From positions 1,426,001 through 1,490,000 of the forward strand of contig NZ_CP012676.1 in the NCBI RefSeq assembly GCF_001294575.1: a DNA stretch of 64,000 nucleotides, read 5' to 3'. The notes under the pieces are model-generated. The model did no database searches. It saw nothing but the letters and a program-made list of their open reading frames with translations, and was not told where the DNA came from. Position numbers and translations under genes: made by a program. Shown here in pieces: positions 54,984 through 63,887 of this stretch; the first letter of the stretch is position 1, and every line of letters begins with the position of its first letter. This DNA comes from Pseudomonas versuta. GTDB lineage: Bacteria > Pseudomonadota > Gammaproteobacteria > Pseudomonadales > Pseudomonadaceae.

Positions 54984-55742
54984 ATGAGCATGAGATTCAA
55001 CGATAAAGTCGCGTTGGTCACCGGCGCGGCGCAAGGCATAGGCCGCGGGGTTGTGGAGCGCTTGCTGCTGGAAGGGGCCAGGGTCGTTGCGGTCGATCGC
55101 AGCGAACTGGTGCATGAACTGGCACCCGAAGTGTTGGCGCTGACCGCAGACCTGGAACGCTATGAAGATTGCCAGCGGGTGGTTGCCCGGGCCGTCGAGC
55201 ACTTCGGCAGGCTGGATATCCTGATCAACAACGTCGGCGGCACTATCTGGGCCAAACCCTTTGAACATTATCTGCCTGCGGAGATCGAGGCGGAGGTGCG
55301 TCGTTCGCTGTTCCCGACCCTTTGGTGCTGTCACAGCGCGCTGCCGCATATGCTGGAACAAGGCAGCGGGGTGATCGTCAATGTGTCCTCCATCGCCACG
55401 CGCGGGGTCAACCGTGCGCCCTATGGCGCAGCCAAGGGCGGGGTGAACGCCCTCACGGCCTGCCTGGCATTTGAAACCGCCGGGCGTGGTGTGCGCGTCA
55501 ATGCCACTGCCCCCGGGGGCACTGATGCACCGCCGCGCCGGATACCGCGCAACAGCGCTGCCGCCACCGAGCAAGAGCAGCAGTGGTACGCGCAGATCGT
55601 CGAGCAGACCAAGGACAGCAGCTTGATGAAACGCTACGGATCGATCGACGAACAGGTAGGGGCCATTCTGTTCCTGGCGTCCGATGACGCGTCCTATATC
55701 ACCGGCGTTACCTTGCCCGTAGGCGGTGGCGACCTGGGCTGA
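54984..55742 (+). CDS. benD: cis-1,2-dihydroxycyclohexa-3,5-diene-1-carboxylate dehydrogenase
   Basis: This 252-residue SDR oxidises the benzoate dihydrodiol to catechol with release of CO2. Motifs are TGAAQGIGRGVVERLL, NNVGGTIWAKPFEHY (NNVG), Ser in NVSSIATRGVN, and YGAAKGGVNALTACL with Tyr-x3-Lys. ATATAPGGTDAPPRR-type and TLPVGGGDLG endings match BenD. It follows benC by 33 bp with a GGAG site. Alternative ATG at 54990 is possible. Confidence 0.93.
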   Translation: MSMRFNDKVALVTGAAQGIGRGVVERLLLEGARVVAVDRSELVHELAPEVLALTADLERYEDCQRVVARAVEHFGRLDILINNVGGTIWAKPFEHYLPAEIEAEVRRSLFPTLWCCHSALPHMLEQGSGVIVNVSSIATRGVNRAPYGAAKGGVNALTACLAFETAGRGVRVNATAPGGTDAPPRRIPRNSAAATEQEQQWYAQIVEQTKDSSLMKRYGSIDEQVGAILFLASDDASYITGVTLPVGGGDLG

Positions 55743-55802
55743 GCCCGATACACAGTGGTACCCGAAACATAGGCGCCCCATAACAACAAGAGAATAAAAG
55801 CG

Positions 55803-56091
55803 ATGGGAACTCTGGATGTTCACGCAATTGTCGACAATGCCCGGTTTGGCCGATTCCACTGGATGGTCATGCTGTGGTGCGCTCTGCTGCTGATTTTTGA
55901 TGGTTATGACCTGTTCATCTACGGCGTAGTACTGACGGTGATCATGCGGGAGTGGGGGGACGCCACTACAGGCCGGGGCGCTGGGCAGTTATGCCTTGTT
56001 CGGCATGATGTTCGGGGCACTGGTGTTCGGCAGCTTTGCTGTCAGCACCAGGCGGCGCGCGTTTCCCGCGGCGTTGCCTGCTCAGGCCTGA
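55803..56091 (+). pseudogene. benK: Remnant of benzoate MFS transporter benK
   Basis: The first 50 residues match the BenK start (VDNARFGRFHWMVMLWCAL, IFDGYDLFIYGVVLTVIMREWG). At the G6 run at 55954-55959 the frame shifts; dropping one G restores TPLQAGALGSYALFGMMFGALVFG, the helix 2 region. Soon after, the similarity ends and a stop follows at 56089-56091. So only about 95 of some 440 codons remain: a +1 frameshift plus a large deletion. It keeps its place between benD and catA. The unshifted frame ends at 56102. It cannot make a transporter. Confidence 0.88.
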
Positions 56092-56142
56092 GTGCGGCGT
56101 GACAGGCCCGGGCAAAATAAATCAATAAAAGAGGTAGTCAGA

Positions 56143-57081
56143 ATGACCGTGAAAATTTCCCAGACCCCCGAGCTCCAGGCCTTTTTCAAGGAGGTCAGCG
56201 GTGCGAACAGCGATCAGGGCAGCCCGCGGGCCAAACAGTTGCTGCTGCGTCTGGTCAATGAGGTGGCGCGCATCGTCGAAGACCTGGAGGTGACGGACGA
56301 TGAGTTCTGGGCTGCGGTGGATTATCTCAATCGCCTGGGTGCCCGCAACGAGGCAGGGCTGTTGGTCGCAGGTCTTGGCATCGAGCATTTTCTCGATCTG
56401 TTGCAAGACGCCAGGGACGCCGATGCGGGATACGTGGGCGGAACCCCGCGCACCATTGAAGGCCCGCTGTACGTGGCCGGGGCACCGCTCAGTCAGGGCG
56501 AGGCGAGGCTTGACGATGGCAGTGAAGAGGGGGGTGCGACGGCACTGTTTCTGGAAGGTGTGGTGCGCGATACCGACGGTAACCCGGTCCCGGGGGCGAT
56601 TGTCGATCTCTGGCATGCCAACACCCGGGGTACCTATTCGTACTTCGACTCCAGCCAGTCGGAGTACAACCTGCGCCGACGCATTGTCACCGATGCCGAG
56701 GGCCGCTATCGCGCGCGTTCCATCGTGCCGTCCGGCTACGGCTGCAACCCGGCCGGCCCGACCCAGGAGTGTCTGGACCTGCTCGGACGCCACGGCCAGC
56801 GGCCGGCGCATATCCACTACTTCATCTCGGCTGCGGGCTACCGGCACTTGACCACCCAGATCAATCTGTCAGGGGACAAGTACCTGTGGGATGACTTTGC
56901 TTTCGCGACCCGCGACGGCCTGGTGGGTCAGGTGGTGTTTGTCGACGACCAGGCGGCTGCCCGCGCCCGGGGAGTGGACGGCCGTCATGCAGCGCTTGAG
57001 TTCGACTTTCAGTTGCAGCCGGCTGCCAGTCAGGCAGGCGAGCAGCGCAGCCAGCGCCCGCGGGTATTGCAGGAAAGCTGA
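56143..57081 (+). CDS. catA: Catechol 1,2-dioxygenase
   Basis: This 312-residue intradiol dioxygenase opens catechol to cis,cis-muconate. It has the N-terminal helical dimerisation domain (FFKEVSG, RIVEDLEVTDDEFWAAVDYL) and the Fe(III) site with two Tyr and two His (GTYSYFDSSQSEYNLRRR; RPAHIHYFISAAGYRHLTTQ). ATG 56143 has a GAGGTAGTCAGA site; the longer frame from 56092 includes no ribosome site. Its place between benK and benE corresponds to the second catA copy of P. putida, which channels catechol made by BenABCD. catB and catC are not here. Confidence 0.94.
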   Translation: MTVKISQTPELQAFFKEVSGANSDQGSPRAKQLLLRLVNEVARIVEDLEVTDDEFWAAVDYLNRLGARNEAGLLVAGLGIEHFLDLLQDARDADAGYVGGTPRTIEGPLYVAGAPLSQGEARLDDGSEEGGATALFLEGVVRDTDGNPVPGAIVDLWHANTRGTYSYFDSSQSEYNLRRRIVTDAEGRYRARSIVPSGYGCNPAGPTQECLDLLGRHGQRPAHIHYFISAAGYRHLTTQINLSGDKYLWDDFAFATRDGLVGQVVFVDDQAAARARGVDGRHAALEFDFQLQPAASQAGEQRSQRPRVLQES

Positions 57082-57154
57082 GGCCACGCCAAATGTTTTA
57101 CCCGGCCGGGTGAGGGTGCGCCGGCACTCAAATCCCGGCGACGTTGAGGTACAC

Positions 57155-58354
57155 ATGCCAACTCTGTTTCGCGACCTGTCATTGTCGGCTGTGATTGCCG
57201 GGTTCATCGCTACATTGATTTCCTACGCGGGCCCGCTGGTCATCATTTTCCATGCGGCTGAACAGGCGCACCTGTCAGCCATTGAGCTGTCGTCCTGGGT
57301 ATGGGCGATTTCCATCGGTTCTGCCGTGCTCGGTGCCTTCCTGTCCCTCAAGTACAGGGTTCCGGTGGTGGTGGCCTGGTCGATTCCGGGTTCCGCGCTG
57401 CTGGTAACGGCGCTGCCCGAGATCGGCCTGAATCAGGCCGTGGGTGCCTACCTGGTGGCGAACCTGTTGCTGTGGGTGATCGGCTATAGCGCAGTGTTCG
57501 ATAAATTGCTGGCCCATTTGCCGGGGTCGATTGCTGCAGGGATGCAGGCCGGCATTCTGTTCAGCTTCGGTATTCAAACCTTTCGCTCGGCACCCGAGGC
57601 GCCGGTGATGATCGGCGCGATGTTTGTGACCTACATCGGTTTTCGCAAGTTGTGGCCGCGCTATGCGGTGGCGGCTGTGCTGGTGGTGGGGGCGGGCATT
57701 GCCCTGGTCAGCGGTGAATTTCGCCGCGAAGCCCTGGTGTTTGCGTGGGCGACCCCGCAATGGATCGTGCCCGAGTTCAGTCTGTCCGCCACCTTGAGTC
57801 TGGCGTTGCCAATGCTGCTGGTGGCCCTGACCGGGCAGTTCATGCCCGGGATAGCCGTCTTGCGCGGCGCGGGCTATACCACGCCTGCCAGCCCGATGAT
57901 CACAGCCAGTGCGCTGGTCGGAGCACTACTGGCCCCTTTCGGCTGTCACGGGCTCAACCTTGCCGCCGTGACAGCCAGCCTGTGTACCGGGCGTGAAGCC
58001 CATGAGAATCCCCGGCGCCGTTACGTCGCAGCGCTGTCGGGCAGTTTGCTGTACCTGTTGCTGGGTATGGCCGGGGCCACGGTGGTGTCGGTATTCGCAG
58101 CCTTTCCCCACGCGTTGATCGCGGGCCTGGCCGGTCTGGCGCTGTATGGCGCGATCAATGATGCGCTGGTGCGCAGCGTGTCTGATGCCAAGGACCGTGA
58201 TGCCGGCCTGTTCACATTTCTGGTGACCGTGTCGGGGGTTTCTTTTCTGGGCTTGTCAGCACCGTTCTGGGGCTTGCTGCTGGGGTTGACGGTGCATGTA
58301 GTGATGCTCAAGCGTCGCCCGGTCAGTGTGTGCGCAACATCGACCGAGGGTTAG
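57155..58354 (+). CDS. benE: Benzoate membrane transport protein (BenE family)
   Basis: This 399-residue transporter has about 11-12 hydrophobic segments and the BenE family pattern: MPTLFRDLSLSAVIAGFIATLISYAGP at the start, VVVAWSIPGSALL, FAWATPQWIVPEFSLSATLSLALPM, and PFGCHGLNLAAVTASLCTGREAH. ATG 57155 follows GTTGAGGT; a longer frame from 56891 overlaps catA and is rejected. With benK destroyed, BenE is probably the main benzoate importer encoded here. Confidence 0.92.
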   Translation: MPTLFRDLSLSAVIAGFIATLISYAGPLVIIFHAAEQAHLSAIELSSWVWAISIGSAVLGAFLSLKYRVPVVVAWSIPGSALLVTALPEIGLNQAVGAYLVANLLLWVIGYSAVFDKLLAHLPGSIAAGMQAGILFSFGIQTFRSAPEAPVMIGAMFVTYIGFRKLWPRYAVAAVLVVGAGIALVSGEFRREALVFAWATPQWIVPEFSLSATLSLALPMLLVALTGQFMPGIAVLRGAGYTTPASPMITASALVGALLAPFGCHGLNLAAVTASLCTGREAHENPRRRYVAALSGSLLYLLLGMAGATVVSVFAAFPHALIAGLAGLALYGAINDALVRSVSDAKDRDAGLFTFLVTVSGVSFLGLSAPFWGLLLGLTVHVVMLKRRPVSVCATSTEG

Positions 58355-58526
58355 CCCTTGCGTTTTTTGCAGCGCATCCGGGCTGTCCGAATACCTTACA
58401 GGTATGGTGCCTAACCTTATTTGTATTGGTATTGCAACGGATCGTGGTCGAGAATCGCAAGGCCTGCCTGTACCTGTCACAGTTGTACTGCGCCTGATTG
58501 ATAAAAATAATATAAGAGTGACCGCC

Positions 58527-59501
58527 ATGAATATGCCCCTGCTAAGCGAGCGCAGTGAGGTGTTCAAGAACGCCGACCCGCATGCCGTATCCGGCTATGT
58601 GAATCAGCATGTCGGCAGCCATTGTATTCACCTGCCGCGCAAAGCCAGTGCCCAGGCGCAACTGAACCACCGCAAGTTTGCCAGCCTGGACCTTTGCCGG
58701 ATCAGCTACGGCTCCAGTGTGCGTGTGGTATCCGATGCGCTGGAGGACATCTTCCACTTGCAGGTTCTGCTGCGCGGCGACTGCCTGTGGCGTAGCCCCA
58801 CCGGAGTGCACCATCTGGTGCCCGGGGAGCTGCTGCTGATCAACCCCGATGATCCGGTAGACCTGACGTATTCCCATGACTGCGAAAAATTCATTCTGAA
58901 AGTGCCGACCAGGCTGCTGGAGTCGATCTGCCAGGAGCAGCGCTGGCTTTATCCGCGCGAAGGCATCCGTTTTCTGCAACAGCGCTATGCGCTGGATCAA
59001 CTGCAAGCGTTTGTACCGTTACTGGCCACCATCTGCACCGAGGCCGAGGACGGTGCTGCACTGGCCCGGGTCCAGGAGCACTACGCGCATATAGTCGCCA
59101 GCAAGATGTTGACCCTGATGCGCAATAACGTGCGGCGCGAACACCTGGCCTGTTCCAGCAGCACCTTCGAGCGTCTGCTGGATTACATTACTTGCAACCT
59201 TCAGCACGACATCAGTGTCCAGAGCCTGGCCGATCAGGCGCAGCTGAGTGTGCGCTCGTTGTACGCCCTGTTCGAGAAGCACATGTGCACGACCCCGCAA
59301 CGTTTTATCCGTGAGCAGAAGCTGTCACGGATCCAGGCGTGCCTGGCCGATCCCAGCTGCAACGTGCGCAATGTTACCGAACTGGCCCTTGATTATGGTT
59401 TTGTCCACTTGGGGCGATTTGCCGAACAATATCGCAAGCAATTCACCGAGTTGCCTTCCGACACCTTGAAGCGCCGCGCGCAACGGATGGCCATCGGTTG
59501 A
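58527..59501 (+). CDS. benR: AraC/XylS-family regulator of benzoate catabolism
   Basis: This 324-residue AraC/XylS activator binds benzoate and switches on the ben promoter. The N-terminal half has cupin-like HRKFASLDLCRISYG and FHLQVLLRGDCLWRS. The C-terminal double HTH runs about residues 210-320 (ISVQSLADQAQLSVRSLYALFEKHM, and VTELALDYGFVHLGRFAEQYRKQF), as in XylS. ATG 58527 follows a weak AAGAGTGACCGCC site downstream of an A-rich leader (58501-58514), a possible Crc/Hfq target. It lies at the end of the ben cluster rather than the start. Confidence 0.92.
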   Translation: MNMPLLSERSEVFKNADPHAVSGYVNQHVGSHCIHLPRKASAQAQLNHRKFASLDLCRISYGSSVRVVSDALEDIFHLQVLLRGDCLWRSPTGVHHLVPGELLLINPDDPVDLTYSHDCEKFILKVPTRLLESICQEQRWLYPREGIRFLQQRYALDQLQAFVPLLATICTEAEDGAALARVQEHYAHIVASKMLTLMRNNVRREHLACSSSTFERLLDYITCNLQHDISVQSLADQAQLSVRSLYALFEKHMCTTPQRFIREQKLSRIQACLADPSCNVRNVTELALDYGFVHLGRFAEQYRKQFTELPSDTLKRRAQRMAIG

Positions 59502-59617
59502 GGCCGGGGCTGGACTGAAAGCCCGGCGCCCGGACAGTGCTTGAAACGCTGCCCGCGCTCTGGACGTTCGCGGCCTGGTGGATCCATCATCCCGAGCCCA
59601 TGATTGATGGCGCTGAC

Positions 59618-60019
59618 TCACTTCAGGCATTGTGCCCCGGCGCTGGCGACCTGGGCGTCATGCTCGGCCTTGACCCCCGATACGCCGACTGCGCCGATCA
59701 CCTGGCCGTCAACAATGATTGGCACGCCGCCTTCCAGCGAGGTCAGCAGTGGCGCCGACAGAAAGGCATGGCGACCCCCATTGACCATGTCCTCATAACC
59801 CTTTGATTCACGGCGGCCTAAAGCTGAAGTGCGGGCCTTTTCCATGGCGATATAGGCGCTGATCGGGGCACAGCCGTCGAGACGCTCGAGGGCCAGCGGA
59901 TGGCCGCCGTCGTCGACGATGGCGATGCTTACCGCCCACTGATTGTTCCGCGCTTCTGTGCGTGCAGCGCCAAGGATCTGACTGACTTCGGTCTGGCTCA
60001 ATACGGCTTTGGTTTTCAT
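59618..60019 (-). CDS. glcG: Heme-binding/DUF336 protein GlcG
   Basis: This 133-residue GlcG/HbpS-fold protein is the conserved last gene of glc operons. The family blocks IAIVDDGGHPLALERLDGC, AYIAMEKARTSALGRRES and GGVPIIVDGQVIGAVGVSGVKAEHDAQVA are present. The frame opens at 60031, but ATG 60019 with GGAGAGCCCC is preferred. It starts 31 bp after glcF. Its role in glycolate oxidation is unsettled. Confidence 0.9.
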   Translation of the reverse strand: MKTKAVLSQTEVSQILGAARTEARNNQWAVSIAIVDDGGHPLALERLDGCAPISAYIAMEKARTSALGRRESKGYEDMVNGGRHAFLSAPLLTSLEGGVPIIVDGQVIGAVGVSGVKAEHDAQVASAGAQCLK

Positions 60020-60049
60020 GGGGCTCTCCAATGGGCGCTGTTGGTTCGG

Positions 60050-61267
60050 TTAAATCAGGGCCTCTTCGACCAGTTCGATCCAGTGCCTGACCGGGGTGCG
60101 ACCGGCGCCGTCGAGGTGGATCTGGCAGCCGATGTTGGCGGTGACGATAAGTTGCGGCTGGCCGCTTTCCAGAGCATTGAGCCGGTTGTCGCGCAGTTGG
60201 CGCGATAGCTCGGGCTGGGTCAGCGACCAGGTGCCCGCCGAGCCGCAGCACAAATGGCTGTCCGGGACCGGCGTGAGGTTGAAGCCCAGACGGTTCAGCA
60301 AGGCTTCTACCGCGCCGCCAAGTTTTTGGGCGTGCTGCAGGGTACAGGGGCAATGGAAGGCGATGCGCGTTGCAGCGTTGACCTTGAATTGCTCAAGGGG
60401 CTCGTCACGCAGCACCTCCACCAGATCCCTGGCCAGGGCACTGACCCGGCCAGCCCTCAAGGCATAGGCCGGATCGTGGCTTAGCAGATGCCCGTAATCC
60501 TTGATGAAGGCGCCACAACCGCTGGCTGTCTGCACGATGGCTTCGGCCCCGTTTTCGATGCTCGGCCACCAGGCGTCGATATTGCGTCGGGCGCGATTGA
60601 GGCCGGCCTCCTGGGCATCCAGGTGATAGTCCACGGCACCGCAGCAGCCGGCCTGGCTGACCGGTATCACGCCGATTTGCAGGCGGTCCAGTACCCGCGC
60701 CGTGGCCGCATTGGTGTTGGGCGACAGGCTCGGCTGCACGCAACCTTCGAGTATCAGTACCTGTCGCGGATGCCGCGCCGTCGTTCGTTCCCCGGCAGGA
60801 CGCACGTTGCGCGGCAACTTGGCCTGGAGCGCTTCGGGCAACAGGGCGCGCAAGCGTTCGCCGGTGTTGATCAGACGCTTGAACAGTCCGGGGTTCGGCA
60901 CGACTGCGCGCAGGCTCTGGCGCAGCAAGCGCTGGCCCGCAGGGCGCGGCACGGCGGCGTCGACCACCGCGCGGCCGATATCCAGCAGGTTGTGGTAATC
61001 GACCCCGGACGGGCAGGTGGTTTCACAGTTGCGACAAGACAGGCAGCGGTCCAGGTGCAGTTGCGTCTTCGCCGTGGGTGCATGGCCTTCGAGTACTTGC
61101 TTGATCAGGTAAATCCGCCCGCGCGGGCCGTCCAGTTCGTCGCCGAGCAATTGATAGGTGGGGCAGGTGGCGTTGCAGAAGCCGCAATGCACGCAGCTGC
61201 GCAGAATGCTTTCGGCCTCTGCTGCGCGGGGCAGAAGTCTGGCCTGTTCACTCAAGAGGGTCTGCAT
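60050..61267 (-). CDS. glcF: Glycolate oxidase iron-sulfur subunit
   Basis: This 405-residue subunit of the GlcDEF complex passes electrons from flavin subunits towards the membrane. Two 4Fe-4S clusters are visible, CVHCGFCNATCPTYQLLG (about residue 27) and CLSCRNCETTCPSGVDYH (about 75). Two CCG-type cysteine-rich domains follow (QAGCCGAVDYHLDAQEAG and HLCCGSAGTWSLTQPELS). It starts 3 bp after the glcE stop. Confidence 0.95.
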   Translation of the reverse strand: MQTLLSEQARLLPRAAEAESILRSCVHCGFCNATCPTYQLLGDELDGPRGRIYLIKQVLEGHAPTAKTQLHLDRCLSCRNCETTCPSGVDYHNLLDIGRAVVDAAVPRPAGQRLLRQSLRAVVPNPGLFKRLINTGERLRALLPEALQAKLPRNVRPAGERTTARHPRQVLILEGCVQPSLSPNTNAATARVLDRLQIGVIPVSQAGCCGAVDYHLDAQEAGLNRARRNIDAWWPSIENGAEAIVQTASGCGAFIKDYGHLLSHDPAYALRAGRVSALARDLVEVLRDEPLEQFKVNAATRIAFHCPCTLQHAQKLGGAVEALLNRLGFNLTPVPDSHLCCGSAGTWSLTQPELSRQLRDNRLNALESGQPQLIVTANIGCQIHLDGAGRTPVRHWIELVEEALI

Positions 61268-61270
61268 GGT

Positions 61271-62335
61271 TCAAAGCTCCGCGTACATACGGCCCGGGTT
61301 GAAGATCCCTTGCGGGTCCAGTTGCGCCTTGAGCTGGCGGTGATAGCGCAGCAGCGCAGCGGGCAAGGGTTGAAAGGGGCTGTCGATGAGGCCGTGGCTA
61401 TAACAGGTGGCATGGCCGCCCACCGTTCGGGCCAGGGCGCGAATGACCTCTGCATCGGCGTCGGATTTGAGCCAGCGCTGGGCGCCGGACCAATCGATCA
61501 ACTGCTCGCCGGGCAGGTCGAGCACGCCCGTATTATTGGGCACTGAAAGGCGCCACAGCGGCTGGCCGACGTCGAAAAAGGCCAGTTGCTGTTCATTCAG
61601 TTCGGCCCAGAAGCCGGGGTCGAGCGCTTCGCCGCCGAGACGGTCATGGGCCCCGGTCACCGAGCCTTCGCCACCTTCCAGGCGCAAATGCAAACGCTGG
61701 CCGTCATGGCAGGCGGCGCTGATGGGCAGCGGCTGCTGGCCCCATTGGGCGAGATTGCTCAATGCCCGGGCGCGGTCCATCTCCAGGGAAATGCTCAAAC
61801 AGCGACGGGGCACTGGCAGCACCTTCAATGACACTTCCGTCAGCAGCCCAAGGCAGCCGTAACTGCCTGCCAGCAAGCGCGACAGATCGTAACCGGCGAC
61901 ATTCTTCATCACTTCGCCGCCAAAGCGCAGGTGCTTGCCCAGACCGCTGATTACCCGGGTACCGAGCACGAAGTCGCGCACTGAACCGGACCAGGGCCGA
62001 CGCGGGCCGGACAGCCCGGCCGCGACCATGCCGCCGACTGTTGCTGCCGGGCTGAAGGAGGGTGGCTCGCAGGGCAGCATTTGCCCGGCTGCGGCCAGGG
62101 TTGCGGACAATTCAGCCAGCGGGGTGCCGGCGCGGGCGGTGATCACCAGCTCGGTGGGGTCGTAACTGACGATGCCACGGTGCCCCCGGGTGTCGAGGAC
62201 TTCCCCGGCCACCGCACGCCCGAGAAAGGCCTTGCTGTTGGACCCCTGGATCAGCAGCGGGGTGGCATTGGCCAGCGCCCGGTTGACCTGCTCCAGCAGC
62301 GCCTGGCTGTCATCGACATTGTGTTCAGTCTCCAT
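61271..62335 (-). CDS. glcE: Glycolate oxidase FAD-binding subunit
   Basis: This 354-residue FAD-binding_4 protein has VITARAGTPLAELSATLAAAGQMLPCEPP, TVGGMVAAGLSGPRRPWSGSVRDFVLG and GEVMKNVAGYDLSRLLAGSYGCLGLLTEVSLKVLP, the standard GlcE blocks. ATG 62335 overlaps the glcD stop by one base (TAATG), indicating translational coupling. It ends FNPGRMYAEL, typical of the family. Confidence 0.95.
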   Translation of the reverse strand: METEHNVDDSQALLEQVNRALANATPLLIQGSNSKAFLGRAVAGEVLDTRGHRGIVSYDPTELVITARAGTPLAELSATLAAAGQMLPCEPPSFSPAATVGGMVAAGLSGPRRPWSGSVRDFVLGTRVISGLGKHLRFGGEVMKNVAGYDLSRLLAGSYGCLGLLTEVSLKVLPVPRRCLSISLEMDRARALSNLAQWGQQPLPISAACHDGQRLHLRLEGGEGSVTGAHDRLGGEALDPGFWAELNEQQLAFFDVGQPLWRLSVPNNTGVLDLPGEQLIDWSGAQRWLKSDADAEVIRALARTVGGHATCYSHGLIDSPFQPLPAALLRYHRQLKAQLDPQGIFNPGRMYAEL

Positions 62336-63834
62336 TAAAAACGCTCCAGTTCAGGGAAGGGCAACTGGCCCATGTGCACATGCATGGCTCCGAACTCGGC
62401 GCAGCGATGCAGGGTAGGGATATTTTTGCCGGGGTTGAGCAGCCCGCCCGGGTCGAATGCGGCCTTGACCCCATGGAACAGGGTCAACTCATCGCTGTTG
62501 AACTGGGCACACATCTGGTTGATTTTTTCGCGCCCGACCCCGTGTTCGCCGGTGATGCTGCCACCCACCTTGACGCACAGCTCGAGGATCTTGCCGCCCA
62601 GGGCTTCGGCGCGGTCCAGTTCGCCGGGCTGATTGGCATCGAACAGAATCAGCGGGTGCATGTTGCCGTCACCGGCGTGAAACACGTTGGCGACCCGCAG
62701 CCCGTATTCGTCGGCCAACTCGGCGATCCTCTTGAGCACGCCGGGTAACGCGCGGCGGGGGATGGTGCCGTCCATGCAGTAATAGTCCGGCGACAACCGG
62801 CCCACGGCCGGAAAGGCGTTTTTGCGTCCGGCCCAGAAGCGCACCCGTTCGGCCTCGTCCCGGGCCTGGCGTACTTCGGTAGCACCGGCCAGTTCCAGGA
62901 CCCGCCGCACCCGTACGCAATCGTCATGCACATCGGCTTCGACGCCGTCCAGCTCGCACAACAGAATGGCCTCGGCGTCTACCGGGTAGCCGGCATGAAT
63001 GAAATCCTCAGCGGCTCGGATCGCCAGGTTGTCCATCATCTCAAGGCCGCCGGGAATGATGCCCTCGGCAATGATGTCGGCCACTGCACGCCCGGCTTTT
63101 TCCACGCAGTCGAAAGCTGCCAGCAGTACTTTGGCAACTTGCGGTTTGGGCAGCAGTTTGACCGTGACCTCAGTGATGATCCCGAGCATGCCTTCGGAGC
63201 CGGTGAAGAGCGCCAGCAGGTCGAAACCCGGTGAGTCGAGGGCATCCGAACCCAGGGTCAGGTGTTCTCCCTCGACGGTCAGAATCTCGACCTTGAGCAG
63301 GTTGTGCACGGTCAGTCCGTATTTCAGGCAATGCACGCCACCGGCGTTCTCGGCCACATTGCCGCCGATGGAGCAGGCGATCTGGGAAGAAGGGTCCGGC
63401 GCGTAATACAAACCAAAAGGGGCGGCCGCCTGGGAGATTGCCAGGTTGCGCACACCGGGCTGAACCCGTGCGCTGCGGGCGGCAGGGTCGATATGCAGAA
63501 TGCGGTTCAAGCGCGCCATCACCAGTAGCACGCCTTTCTCCAGCGGCAATGCCCCCCCGGAAAGCCCGGTACCGGCACCCCGTGCGACCACCGGCACCCG
63601 GCGTTCATGGCAGAGTTGGAGCAGGCCTTGTACCTGTTCGAGGGTGCTGGGTAACGCCACCAGCATCGGTGTGGTGCGGTAGGCCGACAGGCCGTCGCAC
63701 TCGTAAGGCTTCAGATCTTCTTCCTGATGGAGGATGTCCAGATCGGGCAAGCGTTGTTGCAGAGCCTGTAGCAGCGAACCTTTATCGACGGCAGGCAGAT
63801 AACCGTCAACGCGTTCGTCGTAGAGAATATTCAT
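62335..63834 (-). CDS. glcD: Glycolate oxidase subunit GlcD
   Basis: This 499-residue flavoprotein subunit oxidises glycolate to glyoxylate. The FAD-binding domain has PVVARGAGTGLSGGALPLEKGVLL and QIACSIGGNVAENAGGVHCLKYG. The C-terminal FAD-oxidase domain has NVFHAGDGNMHPLILFD and GSITGEHGVGREK. The frame continues upstream to 63900, but ATG 63834 (MNILYDERVDGYLP) is the family start. First gene of glcDEFG; its regulator glcC is not in the window and may lie just beyond the right edge. Confidence 0.96.
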   Translation of the reverse strand: MNILYDERVDGYLPAVDKGSLLQALQQRLPDLDILHQEEDLKPYECDGLSAYRTTPMLVALPSTLEQVQGLLQLCHERRVPVVARGAGTGLSGGALPLEKGVLLVMARLNRILHIDPAARSARVQPGVRNLAISQAAAPFGLYYAPDPSSQIACSIGGNVAENAGGVHCLKYGLTVHNLLKVEILTVEGEHLTLGSDALDSPGFDLLALFTGSEGMLGIITEVTVKLLPKPQVAKVLLAAFDCVEKAGRAVADIIAEGIIPGGLEMMDNLAIRAAEDFIHAGYPVDAEAILLCELDGVEADVHDDCVRVRRVLELAGATEVRQARDEAERVRFWAGRKNAFPAVGRLSPDYYCMDGTIPRRALPGVLKRIAELADEYGLRVANVFHAGDGNMHPLILFDANQPGELDRAEALGGKILELCVKVGGSITGEHGVGREKINQMCAQFNSDELTLFHGVKAAFDPGGLLNPGKNIPTLHRCAEFGAMHVHMGQLPFPELERF

Positions 63835-63871
63835 CGGCGACCAAGGACCCCAGGTTGTTTTTATTAGAGGT

Positions 63872-63887
63872 CTGTTCACGGGAACAG
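63872..63887. promoter_or_regulatory. Inverted repeat upstream of glcD, candidate operator
   Basis: CTGTTC-ACGG-GAACAG is a perfect 6-bp inverted repeat 38-53 bp before the glcD start. It could be a binding site for a GntR-type GlcC regulator. The 63940-64000 stretch is AT-rich and includes AAATTCGAATTT, probably promoter DNA shared with a divergent gene outside the window. Confidence 0.4.

Noticed and set aside
53862..55859. A 665-codon open frame on the minus strand across benC and benD.
   Set aside because: It is antisense to two clearly conserved genes; its product is His/Gln/Arg-rich with no domain. It arises from GC-skewed codon positions.
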